Assembly: GCF_036077095.1 (NCBI RefSeq)
Contig: NZ_CP107960.1
Span: 6,014,001 to 6,078,000, forward strand
Length of the DNA stretch: 64,000 nt
From: Streptomyces sp. NBC_00376
GTDB taxonomy: Bacteria; Actinomycetota; Actinomycetes; Streptomycetales; Streptomycetaceae
Direction of reading: 5' to 3'
Part shown: positions 25,265 through 33,876 of the stretch, piece after piece
Numbering within the stretch: the stretch's first letter is position 1
Layout of the letters: each line of letters opens with the position of its first letter
Made by a program: the position numbers and the translations under genes
Notes under the pieces: model-generated
Database searches by the model: none
Seen by the model: only the letters and a program-made list of their open reading frames with translations
What the model was told of the DNA's origin: nothing

Positions 25265-25770
25265 ACACCGCGCAGACCGGCGTCACTCTTGCCGCATGCC
25301 TGATCGCCATCGCCATCATGGTCGTCTACCTGCGGAAATGGTGGGTCGGAGGCCGGGCGATCAAGGACTTCATCGCCATGGCCCAGGGGTTCCTCAACGG
25401 CGCCCTCACCACCATCTGCGCGGGCGGCCTCGCGGGCTGGCTCGCCGGATGCACCCGACAGGCCGCGGGGGGAGCAGGAGGCAAAGTCATCAGCAGCACG
25501 ACCGGCACCGACTCCGGCACGCCGCTGGCCACCGCGTCCCTCGGGCAACTCACCCCGGAGGGTGGGGCCGTGGTCTTCCTCCTCTTCGTGATCCTCTTCT
25601 TCTCCTACAAGGCGGCTTCGAAGGATGACAAGGGCCGCCTGCTCGGCTTCGTGGCCGCCGGAATGATCCTCTGTGCCACCGCCGGAGTCGCCGGAATGCT
25701 CGACGGACTTCCCGACCTGATCAACGGCCTCGGGCTGTCCGCCCGCAACGCGCTGGAGGGGAACGCCTGA
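25261..25770 (+). CDS. Membrane protein, second of the module
   Basis: 169 residues with transmembrane segments at ~6-25, ~45-65 (including GLAGWLAGC), ~105-118 and ~128-147. A polar Ser/Thr/Gly loop (KVISSTTGTDSGTPLATAS) lies between TM2 and TM3. Overlaps both neighbours (ATGA; the next ATG begins on its stop). Unrecognised. Confidence 0.65.
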   Translation: MNTAQTGVTLAACLIAIAIMVVYLRKWWVGGRAIKDFIAMAQGFLNGALTTICAGGLAGWLAGCTRQAAGGAGGKVISSTTGTDSGTPLATASLGQLTPEGGAVVFLLFVILFFSYKAASKDDKGRLLGFVAAGMILCATAGVAGMLDGLPDLINGLGLSARNALEGNA

Positions 25771-26375
25771 TGGAGCCCGAGCTTGAGACCACCAAGCGGA
25801 CCCGTGCCGCCCGCACCCTCACCGCCGGACAGCGCCTCCTCATCCGCAACCTCGCCGAGCACGCCGCCGCCTGGGTGCGCGCCGGCCGCCGCGACGACCT
25901 CGACGGCGTCGCCGCGATCCTTGGCTGCATCCTGCGCCTGGTCCTGCTCGGTGCTGGGGCGTACGGGGCGTGGCTCCTCGTCCGCCGCTGGCCCGCAGTC
26001 CTCTGGGCCGTCGTTCCGCTGTGGTGCTGGGCCGCCGTCCGCGCCATTCCCGATGAGGACGAGGAAGAGGGCGATGCCAAGCCCTCGCCGACTGCGCCCC
26101 GGGATGCCGTGCTGCGGCTCCTCTACGACGCCCTCGGCGACCGCCCCGCCATGCACCTCTCCGAGGTGCTTCAGCACCTCCAGGAGAAGGGCCACGGGAA
26201 GGCATGGAAGGTTTCCGATCTGCGGGCCCGCCTGGAGGCCGTCGGCATCCCCATTGAGCTGAAGCTCAAGGTAGGCAAAAAGGGGCCAACGCGAGGGGTC
26301 GTCAAGGCCAACCTCCCGCCCCTCCCCGACGCGGCCAGCCCGGAGACGTCTACCGCCCCGTCTACCGCCGCCTGA
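25770..26375 (+). CDS. Membrane-anchored winged-helix protein, third of the module
   Basis: 201 residues. A basic N-terminus (TTKRTRAARTLTAGQRLLIR) is followed by two membrane helices (~45-68 and ~72-92), an acidic linker (DEDEEEGDAK) and a C-terminal winged-helix-like domain (VLRLLYDALGDRPAMHLSEV ... KVSDLRARLEAVGIPIELKL, KVGKKGPTRGVVKANL). That fold resembles the C-terminal wHTH appended to Streptomyces FtsK/TraB-like proteins, without the ATPase. The last codons (TSTAPSTAA) lie within the TCTACCG array, so the likely DNA target adjoins the gene. Confidence 0.65.
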   Translation: MEPELETTKRTRAARTLTAGQRLLIRNLAEHAAAWVRAGRRDDLDGVAAILGCILRLVLLGAGAYGAWLLVRRWPAVLWAVVPLWCWAAVRAIPDEDEEEGDAKPSPTAPRDAVLRLLYDALGDRPAMHLSEVLQHLQEKGHGKAWKVSDLRARLEAVGIPIELKLKVGKKGPTRGVVKANLPPLPDAASPETSTAPSTAA

Positions 26376-26445
26376 CCTGCACATCTACCGCCCCATCTAC
26401 CGGCATCTACGCCCATCTACCGGCCCATCTACCGCCCGTCTACCC
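26349..26445. repeat. Eight TCTACC(G)-type iterons at ~11-bp spacing
   Basis: TCTAC[CG]-type heptamers begin at 26349, 26361, 26384, 26396, 26406, 26416, 26428 and 26439. Intervals are 12, 23, 12, 10, 10, 12 and 11 bp, so the copies lie on one face of the helix. The seven with CC share TCTACC, usually preceded by CA or CG. The array starts in the 3' end of the winged-helix gene and runs into non-coding DNA. Confidence 0.75.
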
Positions 26446-26894
26446 ACCGCCGAGATGCGGCGCCAGCGCGGCGTCTGCCCCCGTTGTCGGTCCCAGCACC
26501 TACCGTGAAGAGCGTCCCAATTCGCGCTTCATGGCTGCTGCGCTACTCGGACCCGAGGCCCCGCCCGAACATCCCCCCGGGCGGGGCCTCGCCATACCCA
26601 GGGACTACACACGCCCCACCACGGGGCGTACCGTGTCCAATCCGGCGGCGGGCGCCGGGCTCCGCACCCTGGTGCGTGTCGGTGAGCTGCGAGCCGCTGA
26701 CGCCCCGCCCGCCACCGGACCCCAACTACGGGTGTAGTTGCAATCAGTCCCCAGATCATCCATGCTGGCCCCACGTCCGGCATGCCCGGACAAACCCAGA
26801 CCCACCCCACCGTGGCGGGTCTTCGCATTCCCTTCACACCGTCAACGCCCCCGTGGCACGATCCCCTTCACCGCAGCGTCCAGGGGAGCAGCCG
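26446..26894. other. 449-bp non-coding segment rich in hairpins
   Basis: No convincing coding frame. Inverted repeats: 26555-26590 (13-bp stem), ACGCCCC/GGGGCGT at 26611-26629, CAACTAC/GTAGTTG at 26723-26740, and GACCC/GGGTC at 26799-26821. It separates the iteron array from the next operon. It may hold a terminator, the late promoter or a structured RNA. Confidence 0.55.
26555..26590 (+). terminator. Hairpin terminator of early operon
   Basis: Perfect 13-bp stem GAGGCCCCGCCCG / CGGGCGGGGCCTC with a 10-base loop. No T-run, as often in actinobacteria. Follows the last early gene by 180 bp. Confidence 0.6.
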
Positions 26895-27149
26895 ATGCCG
26901 AGCTACCGCGAAGTTCAAAGCGCCGTGCGAGTCGAGAAGTTCCGCATCTGGTTCGCCTGGCTTTCCGGCAACGTGATCACGCTGATTATCGCGGGGGCCA
27001 CTCGTAACGTCAGCATCGTCAGCACCATCACTCAGATCCTCTTCACGGCCTCCTTCTTCCTGCTCACCTTCGTGGCGATCCGAATGACCAACGCCCTCAA
27101 CCGCAAGGCGCTTGCAGCCCGGCGCGAAGTGCTCGGCGACGACCTGTAG
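26895..27149 (+). CDS. Small two-helix membrane protein
   Basis: 84 residues. ATG 26895 is preceded by AGGGGAG. Two hydrophobic helices (WFAWLSGNVITLIIAG and TITQILFTASFFLLTFVAI) are flanked by basic residues. Lies between the early region and the packaging genes. Function unknown. Confidence 0.68.
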   Translation: MPSYREVQSAVRVEKFRIWFAWLSGNVITLIIAGATRNVSIVSTITQILFTASFFLLTFVAIRMTNALNRKALAARREVLGDDL

Positions 27150-27164
27150 CAGGAGGTGGCGCCC

Positions 27165-27440
27165 GTGGTCCGCAACCCCCGCAACGGGCGCCCCTACCGC
27201 CGACTCGTCGCCGCTGTGAAGGCCATGCGGCAACCCTGCTGGCTCTGCGGGCACGACATCCCGCCCGGCCTGGACGCCCGGCACCCGCTCAGCTTCACCC
27301 TGGACCACCTCGTACCGCTCAGCCGCGGCGGCAGCCTCCTCGACCCAGCCAACGCCCGCTCAGCACACCGGCGATGCAACTCCGCGAGAGGCAACCGCAC
27401 CGAGGCGCGGCCGAAGCAGCCCTCATCCCGAAGGTGGTGA
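27165..27440 (+). CDS. HNH endonuclease, packaging-associated
   Basis: 91 residues from GTG 27165, which stands 8 bases after AGGAGG. HNH core: CWLCGHDIP, LDHLVPLSRGGS (DH), and NARSAHRRCNSARGN (N...H..C), with two zinc-binding CxxC-type pairs. HNH proteins next to terminase genes in HK97-type phages are needed for terminase cutting, and this location fits. Confidence 0.9.
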   Translation: MVRNPRNGRPYRRLVAAVKAMRQPCWLCGHDIPPGLDARHPLSFTLDHLVPLSRGGSLLDPANARSAHRRCNSARGNRTEARPKQPSSRRW

Positions 27441-27443
27441 GCC

Positions 27444-27881
27444 GTGCTGTACGTCATCACCGGCCCGCCGGCCGCCGGGAAGTCCTCGTACATCCGGGCC
27501 CACGCCACCGCCCGGGACATCGTCATCGACCTCGACCTCATGGCCCTCGCGATGGCCGGCCCCGGCGCCGACCATCACGCGCACGGCGACGTGCTGATGA
27601 AGGTCGTGCACCGAGCCCGGTTCGCCGCACTCAACGAGGCGTACCAGCACCTCGACACCACCGACGTCTACGTCATCCACACCCAGCCCAGTGCCAGAGC
27701 CCTGGTCAAGTACAAGCGGCTCAAGGCCCGCATCATCACCGTGGACCCAGGCGAGGCCATCGTCATGCAGCGCATCGAGGCCATGCGGCAGCCAGGCATG
27801 AAGGCCGTGGCAACCCGGTGGTACCGGGCCCGGCGAGGGCAGTCACGCAGCGCGATGCCGCAGGCATCCCGGCAGTGGTGA
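27444..27881 (+). CDS. P-loop kinase/ATPase
   Basis: 145 residues. Walker A GPPAAGKSS at residues 7-15; DIVIDLDLMALAM and VYVIHTQPSARALV provide the acidic strand and lid. RARRGQSRS is a basic C-terminus. Similar small kinases (AAA_33/polynucleotide-kinase-like) sit beside HNH and terminase genes in actinophages. Substrate unknown. Confidence 0.8.
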   Translation: MLYVITGPPAAGKSSYIRAHATARDIVIDLDLMALAMAGPGADHHAHGDVLMKVVHRARFAALNEAYQHLDTTDVYVIHTQPSARALVKYKRLKARIITVDPGEAIVMQRIEAMRQPGMKAVATRWYRARRGQSRSAMPQASRQW

Positions 27882-28139
27882 CCCGACGTCACCGGCAGTG
27901 AATAGCAGCCCGTGACCGAGGCTCGGTGGCAACCGATTGAGTCCGGCCGACGACTCCGATCAAGATCGGTCGGGCGGATCGGGGCCATTCTTTGAGGTCA
28001 GGACCGGGCGACCCAAACGCCCTTGTCGCCCTGTTTTTTGCGCGACTGATTTCAAAGACGATCTTGACCCGAATCTCAACGCTGACCCCAAGATCATCGC
28101 TACTCACGGTGACGTAACGCAGGGTGATGGGGGTGGCTT
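27882..28139. other. Non-coding gap before terminase, candidate cos/packaging region
   Basis: 258 bp without a credible gene and AT-richer than its surroundings (for example CCCTGTTTTTTGCGCGACTG). Contains short direct repeats GGTGACGTAACGCAGGGTGA. In cos phages the cohesive end lies just before TerS, which is where this is; no overhang can be identified by eye. Confidence 0.35.
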
Positions 28140-28397
28140 GTGATCGCCGACGAAGTTCGTGAAGAGCTTGACAAACTGGGTGTGACCTCGGTGTCTCCTG
28201 GTCTTTCGGCAGTAGCGCTCAAGCTCGCCGCGGCCCTCGATGCGCTCGGCGCCGATGACGCTCCGACATCACAGGCGGTCGTCGCCGACAAACTGACCGC
28301 AGTCCTGACGAAGCTGCGCAACCTTGCGCCTCCTGCCGCGGAAGGGGATGCGCTCGATGACCTCGCTGCTCGACGGGCCCAGCGCCGTGGCGCCTGA
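28140..28397 (+). CDS. Terminase small subunit-like protein
   Basis: 85 residues from GTG 28140. Two helical blocks (ADEVREELDKLGVTSVSPG and LSAVALKLAAALDALGADDA) and a basic end. Size, composition and position (overlapping the start of TerL by 41 bases) are those of actinophage TerS. Sequence alone is weak. Confidence 0.7.
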   Translation: MIADEVREELDKLGVTSVSPGLSAVALKLAAALDALGADDAPTSQAVVADKLTAVLTKLRNLAPPAAEGDALDDLAARRAQRRGA

Positions 28398-29865
28398 TGC
28401 CCCGCTTCGTGGCTCGCAGATGCCGCGCATCACGACCGTGCCGTCGACTCGGCTCTCGTCCTCCGGGCAAGAGGCCGTCGAACTGGCGGCGCTTGCCGGG
28501 TTGAAGCTCGACCCGTGGCAGCAACACGTTCTCGACATGGGGCTGTCGGAGCGGGCCGACGGCTCGTGGTCGGCGTTCGAGGTCGCCGTCAACGTGCCGC
28601 GGCAGAACGGGAAGGGGGGCGTGATCGAGGCCCGCGAGTTGGCCGGGCTGTTTCTCCTCGGCGAAAAGCTCATCTTGCACTCGGCACACGAGTTCAAGAC
28701 GTCGATCGTGGCGTTCAAGCGGATTGAGCAACTCATCATGGGATGCCCTGACCTGCGGAAACGTGTCCTGCGGGTGCGGCGAACGACCGGCGAGGAAGCC
28801 GTCGAACTGGTCACTGGGCAGGTGCTCCGCTTTCTCGCCCGTTCCGGTGGGTCCGGTCGTGGTTTTACCGGGGACTGCAACGTCTTGGACGAGGCGATGA
28901 TTCTCGGCGATGACGCGATGGGCGCGCTGATGCCGACCATGTCCGCTGTGCCGAACCCGCAGATCTGGTACCTCGGTTCGGCCGGGATCGGGTCGCCGTC
29001 GGTGCAGCTCGGCCGTCTGCGGGCCCGTGCGGTGGCCGCTGTGGAGGCTGGGGAGCCTGACCCGTCGCTCGCGTACTTCGAGTGGTCTGTCGACCCGCAC
29101 AGGGCCGAATGCGCCATCGGGTGTACGGACCACGCCGACGCCGACGACCCCCGTGCGTGGGCGGTCGCGAATCCGGCGCTGGGGATCCGTATCAGCAGCG
29201 AGCACGTTCGGAACGAGCGGCTGTCCATGGGTGGCGGCGGGATCTTCGAGCGCGAGCGGCTTGGTGTCGGGGACTACCCGACGGACGGGGCCGATACGTG
29301 GCAGGTCATCGGAGAGGACGCCTGGCGGGCCCTAGCGGCTGCCGAGTCGCAGCCAGAGGGCGCGGTTGCCTTCGCGGTCGACGCGACGCCGGAGCGGTCG
29401 CACGCGGCGATCGCGGCGGCCGGGACGTGGCGCGGCGGTACACACGTGGAGGTTATCGACCACCGGCCCGGGATGGGCTGGGTCGTGGCCCGCGCGAAGG
29501 AGCTCCACGCGCGGTGGAAGCCGCGGGCGTGGGTGGTCGACGCGGGCGGCCCGGCCGGATCCCTCATCAAGGAGCTGGCCGATGAGCTCGACGTGGAGAT
29601 TGTGAGCCCGAAGGCGCGCGAGGTCGCGGCGGCGGCCGGCCAGTTCTTCGACGCGGTGGCCGATCAGTCGCTGTCACACCTGGACCAGGCGCCCCTGACG
29701 ACGGCTCTGGCGGGCGCACAGAAGCGCCCCCTGGGCGATGCGTGGGCATGGGCCCGGCGGGGCGTAGGCGTGGACATCAGCCCGCTGGTGGCTGTGACGA
29801 ACGCGAAATGGGGCCTTGGTGCCGAGGTCGAAGAGGTCGGCGAAGTTGTCGACAACGTGTGGTGA
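28357..29865 (+). CDS. Terminase large subunit
   Basis: 502 residues from ATG 28357 (GGAAGGGG 9 bases upstream). Walker-A-like VPRQNGKG at ~80-87, as in actinophage TerL; Walker B/catalytic Glu in NVLDEAMIL; coupling motif YLGSAG. The RNase-H-like nuclease domain begins AFAVDATPERSHAAI with acidic residues, and WVVDAGGPAGSL follows. Powers DNA packaging and cuts the concatemer. Confidence 0.95.
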   Translation: MTSLLDGPSAVAPDAPLRGSQMPRITTVPSTRLSSSGQEAVELAALAGLKLDPWQQHVLDMGLSERADGSWSAFEVAVNVPRQNGKGGVIEARELAGLFLLGEKLILHSAHEFKTSIVAFKRIEQLIMGCPDLRKRVLRVRRTTGEEAVELVTGQVLRFLARSGGSGRGFTGDCNVLDEAMILGDDAMGALMPTMSAVPNPQIWYLGSAGIGSPSVQLGRLRARAVAAVEAGEPDPSLAYFEWSVDPHRAECAIGCTDHADADDPRAWAVANPALGIRISSEHVRNERLSMGGGGIFERERLGVGDYPTDGADTWQVIGEDAWRALAAAESQPEGAVAFAVDATPERSHAAIAAAGTWRGGTHVEVIDHRPGMGWVVARAKELHARWKPRAWVVDAGGPAGSLIKELADELDVEIVSPKAREVAAAAGQFFDAVADQSLSHLDQAPLTTALAGAQKRPLGDAWAWARRGVGVDISPLVAVTNAKWGLGAEVEEVGEVVDNVW

Positions 29866-29878
29866 AGGGCGGTTCCCG

Positions 29879-31027
29879 ATGAGCTGGTGGTGGCCCTTCC
29901 GTCGCACGGCGGCGCGATCGATCTCGTTTCAGGACGTCTGGGGGTCTGGCGGCAACGCGCATCTGCTGACGGGTGCTGGTCAGGAGCGTGCGCTCCGCCT
30001 GGCCCCGGTGTACGCAGCGACGAGGCTGCTGTCGGACGCGGTGGCGTCGATGCCGCTGAAGTCCTACCTGGGCGAGGGCGCGGCCCGGCGGCCGATCCCC
30101 ACCCCGCAGATCTTCAAGAAGCCTGCTGCGGTGGGAGTGCGGTACGACTGGCTGCACCGGTGCATGACGTCGTTGACTCTGCGCGGCAACGCGTACGGGC
30201 TCGTCGTGGCCCACGACGCGAACGGGTGGCCGACTCAGGTGGAGTGGCTGCACCCCGACGACGTGCACGTCGCGGATAACTTCGCGCCGGTGCCTGTCTG
30301 GTACTACCAGGGGCGGCGCCTGGAACCGGGCGAGATGTTCCACATCCCGGCGTACACGCTCCCCGGTCAGATCCTGGGATTGTCGCCGGTCGCGTACTTC
30401 GCGACGACGACGGACACCGGCTTGCTCGCCGAGGAGTTCGGTCGCGACTGGTTCTCGAACGGCAGCACGCCGGCCGCTGTGCTGGAGACGGATCGGGAGA
30501 TCTCGAAGGAGACGGCGGGCATCCTGAAGGCCAGGTTCAAGGAGGCTGCGGCCGGGCGTGACGTCGTTGCTCTGGGGCTCGGCACGAAGTACCGGCCGAT
30601 CTCGGTGCCCGCGAACGAAAGCCAGTTCCTGGAGACCATCAAGGCGACCGCGAACCAGATCGCCGCAATCTACGGGGTGCCGCCCGAGAAGATCGGCGGC
30701 GAGACAGGTGGCAGTCTCACCTACGCCACCGTTGAGCAGAACAGCATCGATCTGCTGACGTGGACACTACGCCCGTGGCTGGCCCGTCTCGAAGAGGCAC
30801 TGTCGACGCTGCGGCCCCCAGCCGAGGACGTCCAGTTCAACGCGGACGCGATGCTACGCACGGACACCTTGACCCGGTACCAGACGTACCGGATCGCCCG
30901 GCAGATCGGACTGCGGAACACCGACGAGCTGCGGTACCTCGAAGACCTGGAGCCCCTGCCGAACGGGCAGGGAACTGACTACACACCGCTGGTGAACGTG
31001 CCACCCGACGGAAGCGAGAAACCGTGA
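29879..31027 (+). CDS. HK97-family portal protein
   Basis: 382 residues. Signature features: VYAATRLLSDAVASMPLKSY, RYDWLHRCMTSLTLRGNAY, GLSPVAYFATTTDTGLLAEE, NQIAAIYGVPPEKIG and TYATVEQNSIDLLTWTLRPW. ATG 29879 starts MSWWWPFRR; the stop overlaps the protease GTG. Forms the dodecameric DNA gate at one capsid vertex. Confidence 0.95.
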   Translation: MSWWWPFRRTAARSISFQDVWGSGGNAHLLTGAGQERALRLAPVYAATRLLSDAVASMPLKSYLGEGAARRPIPTPQIFKKPAAVGVRYDWLHRCMTSLTLRGNAYGLVVAHDANGWPTQVEWLHPDDVHVADNFAPVPVWYYQGRRLEPGEMFHIPAYTLPGQILGLSPVAYFATTTDTGLLAEEFGRDWFSNGSTPAAVLETDREISKETAGILKARFKEAAAGRDVVALGLGTKYRPISVPANESQFLETIKATANQIAAIYGVPPEKIGGETGGSLTYATVEQNSIDLLTWTLRPWLARLEEALSTLRPPAEDVQFNADAMLRTDTLTRYQTYRIARQIGLRNTDELRYLEDLEPLPNGQGTDYTPLVNVPPDGSEKP

Positions 31028-31701
31028 ACGAGGCAGAGCGCCGGTTCACCCGTGGCCTCGTCGAGGTCCGGGCGGCCGGAGAGACCAGGACCATCGGCGG
31101 GTACGCCGCGAAGTTCAACACCCTGTCCAGGAACCTGGGCGGGTTTGTCGAGCGAATCGACCCGGGGTTCTTCGCGAAGTCCGAGGGCGACGGGTGGCCG
31201 CGGGTGATGGCCCGCTACAACCACGACAACAACATGCTCCTCGGGACCAGCCGTTCGGGCACGCTGCGGCTGATCACGGACGGCACCGGCCTGGACTACA
31301 GCGTCGATGTGCCGGCCGCCCGCGCGGACGTGTACGAGCTGGTGCAGCGCGGCGACGTCGCCGAGTCGTCGTTCGCGTTCCGCACGTTGGCCGACGACTG
31401 GTCCATGACCGAGGACGGATTCCCCGTGCGGACGCTCCTTGCGGGGCAGCTGGTCGACGTTGCGCCGGTGAACGACCCCGCGTACCTGGACACGTCCACC
31501 GGGCTGCGGTCCCTCGCAGAGCGCGCGGGCGCCGAACTTGAAGAGGTCCGGGCCGCGGCGGCGGCCGGTGACCTGAAGCCGTTCGTGGCGCCGCAGCGCA
31601 CCATGATTGATCTTGCGCCGACTGGCGGGCAGGGCGACACCCACCCGCCGCTGGCGTTGCGGCAGCGGCGTGCCGAGCTGTATCGGCGCCGCACCTTCTG
31701 A
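31024..31701 (+). CDS. HK97 prohead protease
   Basis: 225 residues from GTG 31024 (overlap with the portal stop). The catalytic His is H67 in RYNHDNN, and Ser115/116 lies in VAESSFAF, the standard U35 serine-protease pattern; VDVAPVNDPAYLDT follows. Cleaves the capsid N-terminal scaffold domain during maturation. Confidence 0.93.
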   Translation: MNEAERRFTRGLVEVRAAGETRTIGGYAAKFNTLSRNLGGFVERIDPGFFAKSEGDGWPRVMARYNHDNNMLLGTSRSGTLRLITDGTGLDYSVDVPAARADVYELVQRGDVAESSFAFRTLADDWSMTEDGFPVRTLLAGQLVDVAPVNDPAYLDTSTGLRSLAERAGAELEEVRAAAAAGDLKPFVAPQRTMIDLAPTGGQGDTHPPLALRQRRAELYRRRTF

Positions 31702-31793
31702 GGCAGGGCGACACCCACCTCTCCACCCCACCCATTCAGGCACCCCAGCCGACCGGCTGAGGGTGTCGTCGTCATGCCCCGGGAGGGCACCCC

Positions 31794-33032
31794 ATGACTG
31801 AGTACATCAAGCGTCTCCAGGAGCGCCGCGCCAATGTGTGGGAGCAGGCCAAGGCCCTGCTCGATACGGCGGAGGGCGAGAAGCGTGAGCTGACCGCCGA
31901 GGAGGAGCAGACCTACCAGCGCCTCAACGGGGACCTGGACGCCATCGACGCGCGGGCCAAGGACATGGCCGACGCCGAGCAGCGCGCCGCCGACGCCAAC
32001 GCCGCGTTCTCCAAGCTCCTCGACAAGCCCGCGGCTCCGGAGGCCCGGACCTCGGACGATCCGTCCGAGCAGCTGCGTTCGTGGCTGACCGGCAAGTCGG
32101 GCTCCCGTGCGTTCGAGGTGCGGCCGGGCGCGGACACGCCGCGCGACATGCGGGCCCTGTCCAAGCTCACCCCTGCGGCTGGCGGGAACACCGTCCCCAT
32201 CTCGTTCTACAACCAGCTGGTTCAGCACATGATCGAGACGTCTGGTGTTCTCCAGACTGGGCCGACGGTGCTGCGGACCGCGTCCGGTGAGCAGATGCAG
32301 ATCCCGAAGACCACCGCGCACAGCGCGTCGGCGGGCATCGTGGCCGAGGCCGGCCCGCTCACGAACAACGAGCCGACGTTCGGGCAGGTCCCGCTTGACG
32401 CGTACAAGTACGGGTTCCTGCTCCAGACCTCTCACGAACTGGTCAACGACACCGGTGTCGACCTCGCCGGGTACCTGTCCATGCAGGCCGGACGCGCGCT
32501 CGGCAACGGCTTCGGCGCTCACCTGGTGACCGGCACGGGCACGAACCAGCCGAACGGCGTCCTGACCGCAGCCACCCTCGGCGTGACAGGCGCGACCACC
32601 GCGGCGGCCGGCGCCTTCACCGCGGACGAGCTGATCGACCTGTCGTACAGCGTGATCTCCCCGTACCGCAGCAGCACATCGTGCGGCTGGCTGATGCGAG
32701 ACGCCACGGTCGCAAAGGTCCGGAAGCTGAAGGACCAGCAGGGCCAGTACCTGTGGCAGCCGTCGATTCAGGTCGGCGCCCCGGACACGCTGCTGGGGAA
32801 GTCTCTGTACACGGACCCGAACATGCCCGCGGTCGCCCTGGGTGCGAAGTCGGTCCTGTTCGGCGACTTCAGCACGTACTTCGTGCGGCAGGTCGAGACG
32901 ATCCGCTTCGAGCGGTCCGACGACTTCGCGTTCAACACTGACCTGATCACGTACCGGGCGATCCTGCGCGGCGACGGTGACCAGGTCGACACCACCGGCG
33001 CGATCAAGTACTTCGCCGGCAACGCGGCCTGA
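31794..33032 (+). CDS. HK97-family major capsid protein
   Basis: 412 residues. The N-terminal ~95 residues are a coiled-coil delta/scaffold domain (ERRANVWEQAKALLDTAEGE), probably removed by the protease encoded upstream. The HK97 fold follows: NTVPISFYNQLVQHMIETSG, VAEAGPLTNNEPTF, LQTSHELVNDTGVDLAGYLS, GWLMRDATVAKVRKL and the E-loop region. The most abundant virion protein. Confidence 0.95.
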   Translation: MTEYIKRLQERRANVWEQAKALLDTAEGEKRELTAEEEQTYQRLNGDLDAIDARAKDMADAEQRAADANAAFSKLLDKPAAPEARTSDDPSEQLRSWLTGKSGSRAFEVRPGADTPRDMRALSKLTPAAGGNTVPISFYNQLVQHMIETSGVLQTGPTVLRTASGEQMQIPKTTAHSASAGIVAEAGPLTNNEPTFGQVPLDAYKYGFLLQTSHELVNDTGVDLAGYLSMQAGRALGNGFGAHLVTGTGTNQPNGVLTAATLGVTGATTAAAGAFTADELIDLSYSVISPYRSSTSCGWLMRDATVAKVRKLKDQQGQYLWQPSIQVGAPDTLLGKSLYTDPNMPAVALGAKSVLFGDFSTYFVRQVETIRFERSDDFAFNTDLITYRAILRGDGDQVDTTGAIKYFAGNAA

Positions 33033-33087
33033 CCCCGTGGGGCCGGTCATCGGCCGGCCCCACCCGCTTCTGCGAGAGGACGAATTC

Positions 33088-33321
33088 ATGCGTGTCCGTA
33101 TGAGGGTGGCTGTGTCTGGCACCCGCAACGGCCAGGACTGGCCCCCGGCGGGCGGCACCATCGACTTGCCCGAGGCCGAGGCCGAGAGCCTGCTGACGAT
33201 CGGCATCGCGACCGAGGTCGATGGGGAGCCTGCCGAGGAGAACGCGGCGGCCCCGGGCGACGAGGAGACTGCCACCCCGGCCAAGCCGTCCGGCCGCCGC
33301 GCGGCGAAGTCCGCGAGGTAG
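33088..33321 (+). CDS. Small head protein / adaptor, hypothetical
   Basis: 77 residues. A beta-rich N-terminus (RVRMRVAVSGTRNGQDWPPA) and an Ala/Glu/Lys disordered tail. Such short proteins follow the capsid gene in many Streptomyces phages. AGAGGA upstream supports the start. Confidence 0.68.
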   Translation: MRVRMRVAVSGTRNGQDWPPAGGTIDLPEAEAESLLTIGIATEVDGEPAEENAAAPGDEETATPAKPSGRRAAKSAR

Positions 33322-33330
33322 GGGGCGGGC

Positions 33331-33876
33331 GTGGCTCTGCTGACCCTGGCCGAAGCGAAAGCCCAGCTCGACATCGAGACCACCACCGACGACACGGAGT
33401 TGGAGGCGTACATCGAGGCGCTGACGGCTCCAATTGAGCGCCTAGTGGGCCCGGTGGAGACACGAGAGTTCACTGAGACCGTCGAGGGCAAGGCGGCGTC
33501 GCTGTGCCTCACCTGGATTCCGGCGGTGGCCCTGGTCTCGATCACGCCGACGGTGGGCACCGGCGGCGCACTCGATCTGTCCTCGGTGGTGCTGGACCCG
33601 GCGACCGGCATCGTCCGTCACCGGGCGGGCACGTTCGCCGGGACGCTGTGGACGGTCACGTACACGGCTGGCCGCGGCACCGTGCCGCCCACGATCAATC
33701 TCGCGGCCAGGCTGCTGCTCCAGCACCTGTGGCGTACCCAGTACGGGGCCGCCCGCGGCGGCGGCGGGGCCGACGACTACGCGGTAACCGAGCCCATTCC
33801 TGGCTTCGGGTACGCAATCCCGAACCGAGTCCTTGAACTTCTAGAGGCGTACAAGGTCCCGCCGGGGGTGGCGTGA
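33331..33876 (+). CDS. Head-tail connector (gp6-like) protein
   Basis: 181 residues from GTG 33331. LTLAEAKAQLDIETTTDDTE is the N-terminal hallmark of HK97 gp6-like connectors, with the C-terminal helix LAARLLLQHLWRTQYGAARG. Forms the ring below the portal. Stop overlaps the next start. Confidence 0.87.
   Translation: MALLTLAEAKAQLDIETTTDDTELEAYIEALTAPIERLVGPVETREFTETVEGKAASLCLTWIPAVALVSITPTVGTGGALDLSSVVLDPATGIVRHRAGTFAGTLWTVTYTAGRGTVPPTINLAARLLLQHLWRTQYGAARGGGGADDYAVTEPIPGFGYAIPNRVLELLEAYKVPPGVA

Noticed and set aside
24535..26445. Interpretation of the element as an integrative conjugative element because of Spd-like membrane genes
   Set aside because: No TraB/FtsK translocase or RepSA/prim-pol genes, while a full set of capsid, tail and lysis genes is present; it is a prophage.
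26349..26445. CRISPR-like short repeats
   Set aside because: Seven-base units at ~11-bp spacing leave no room for spacers, and no cas genes are in the window; they are iterons.
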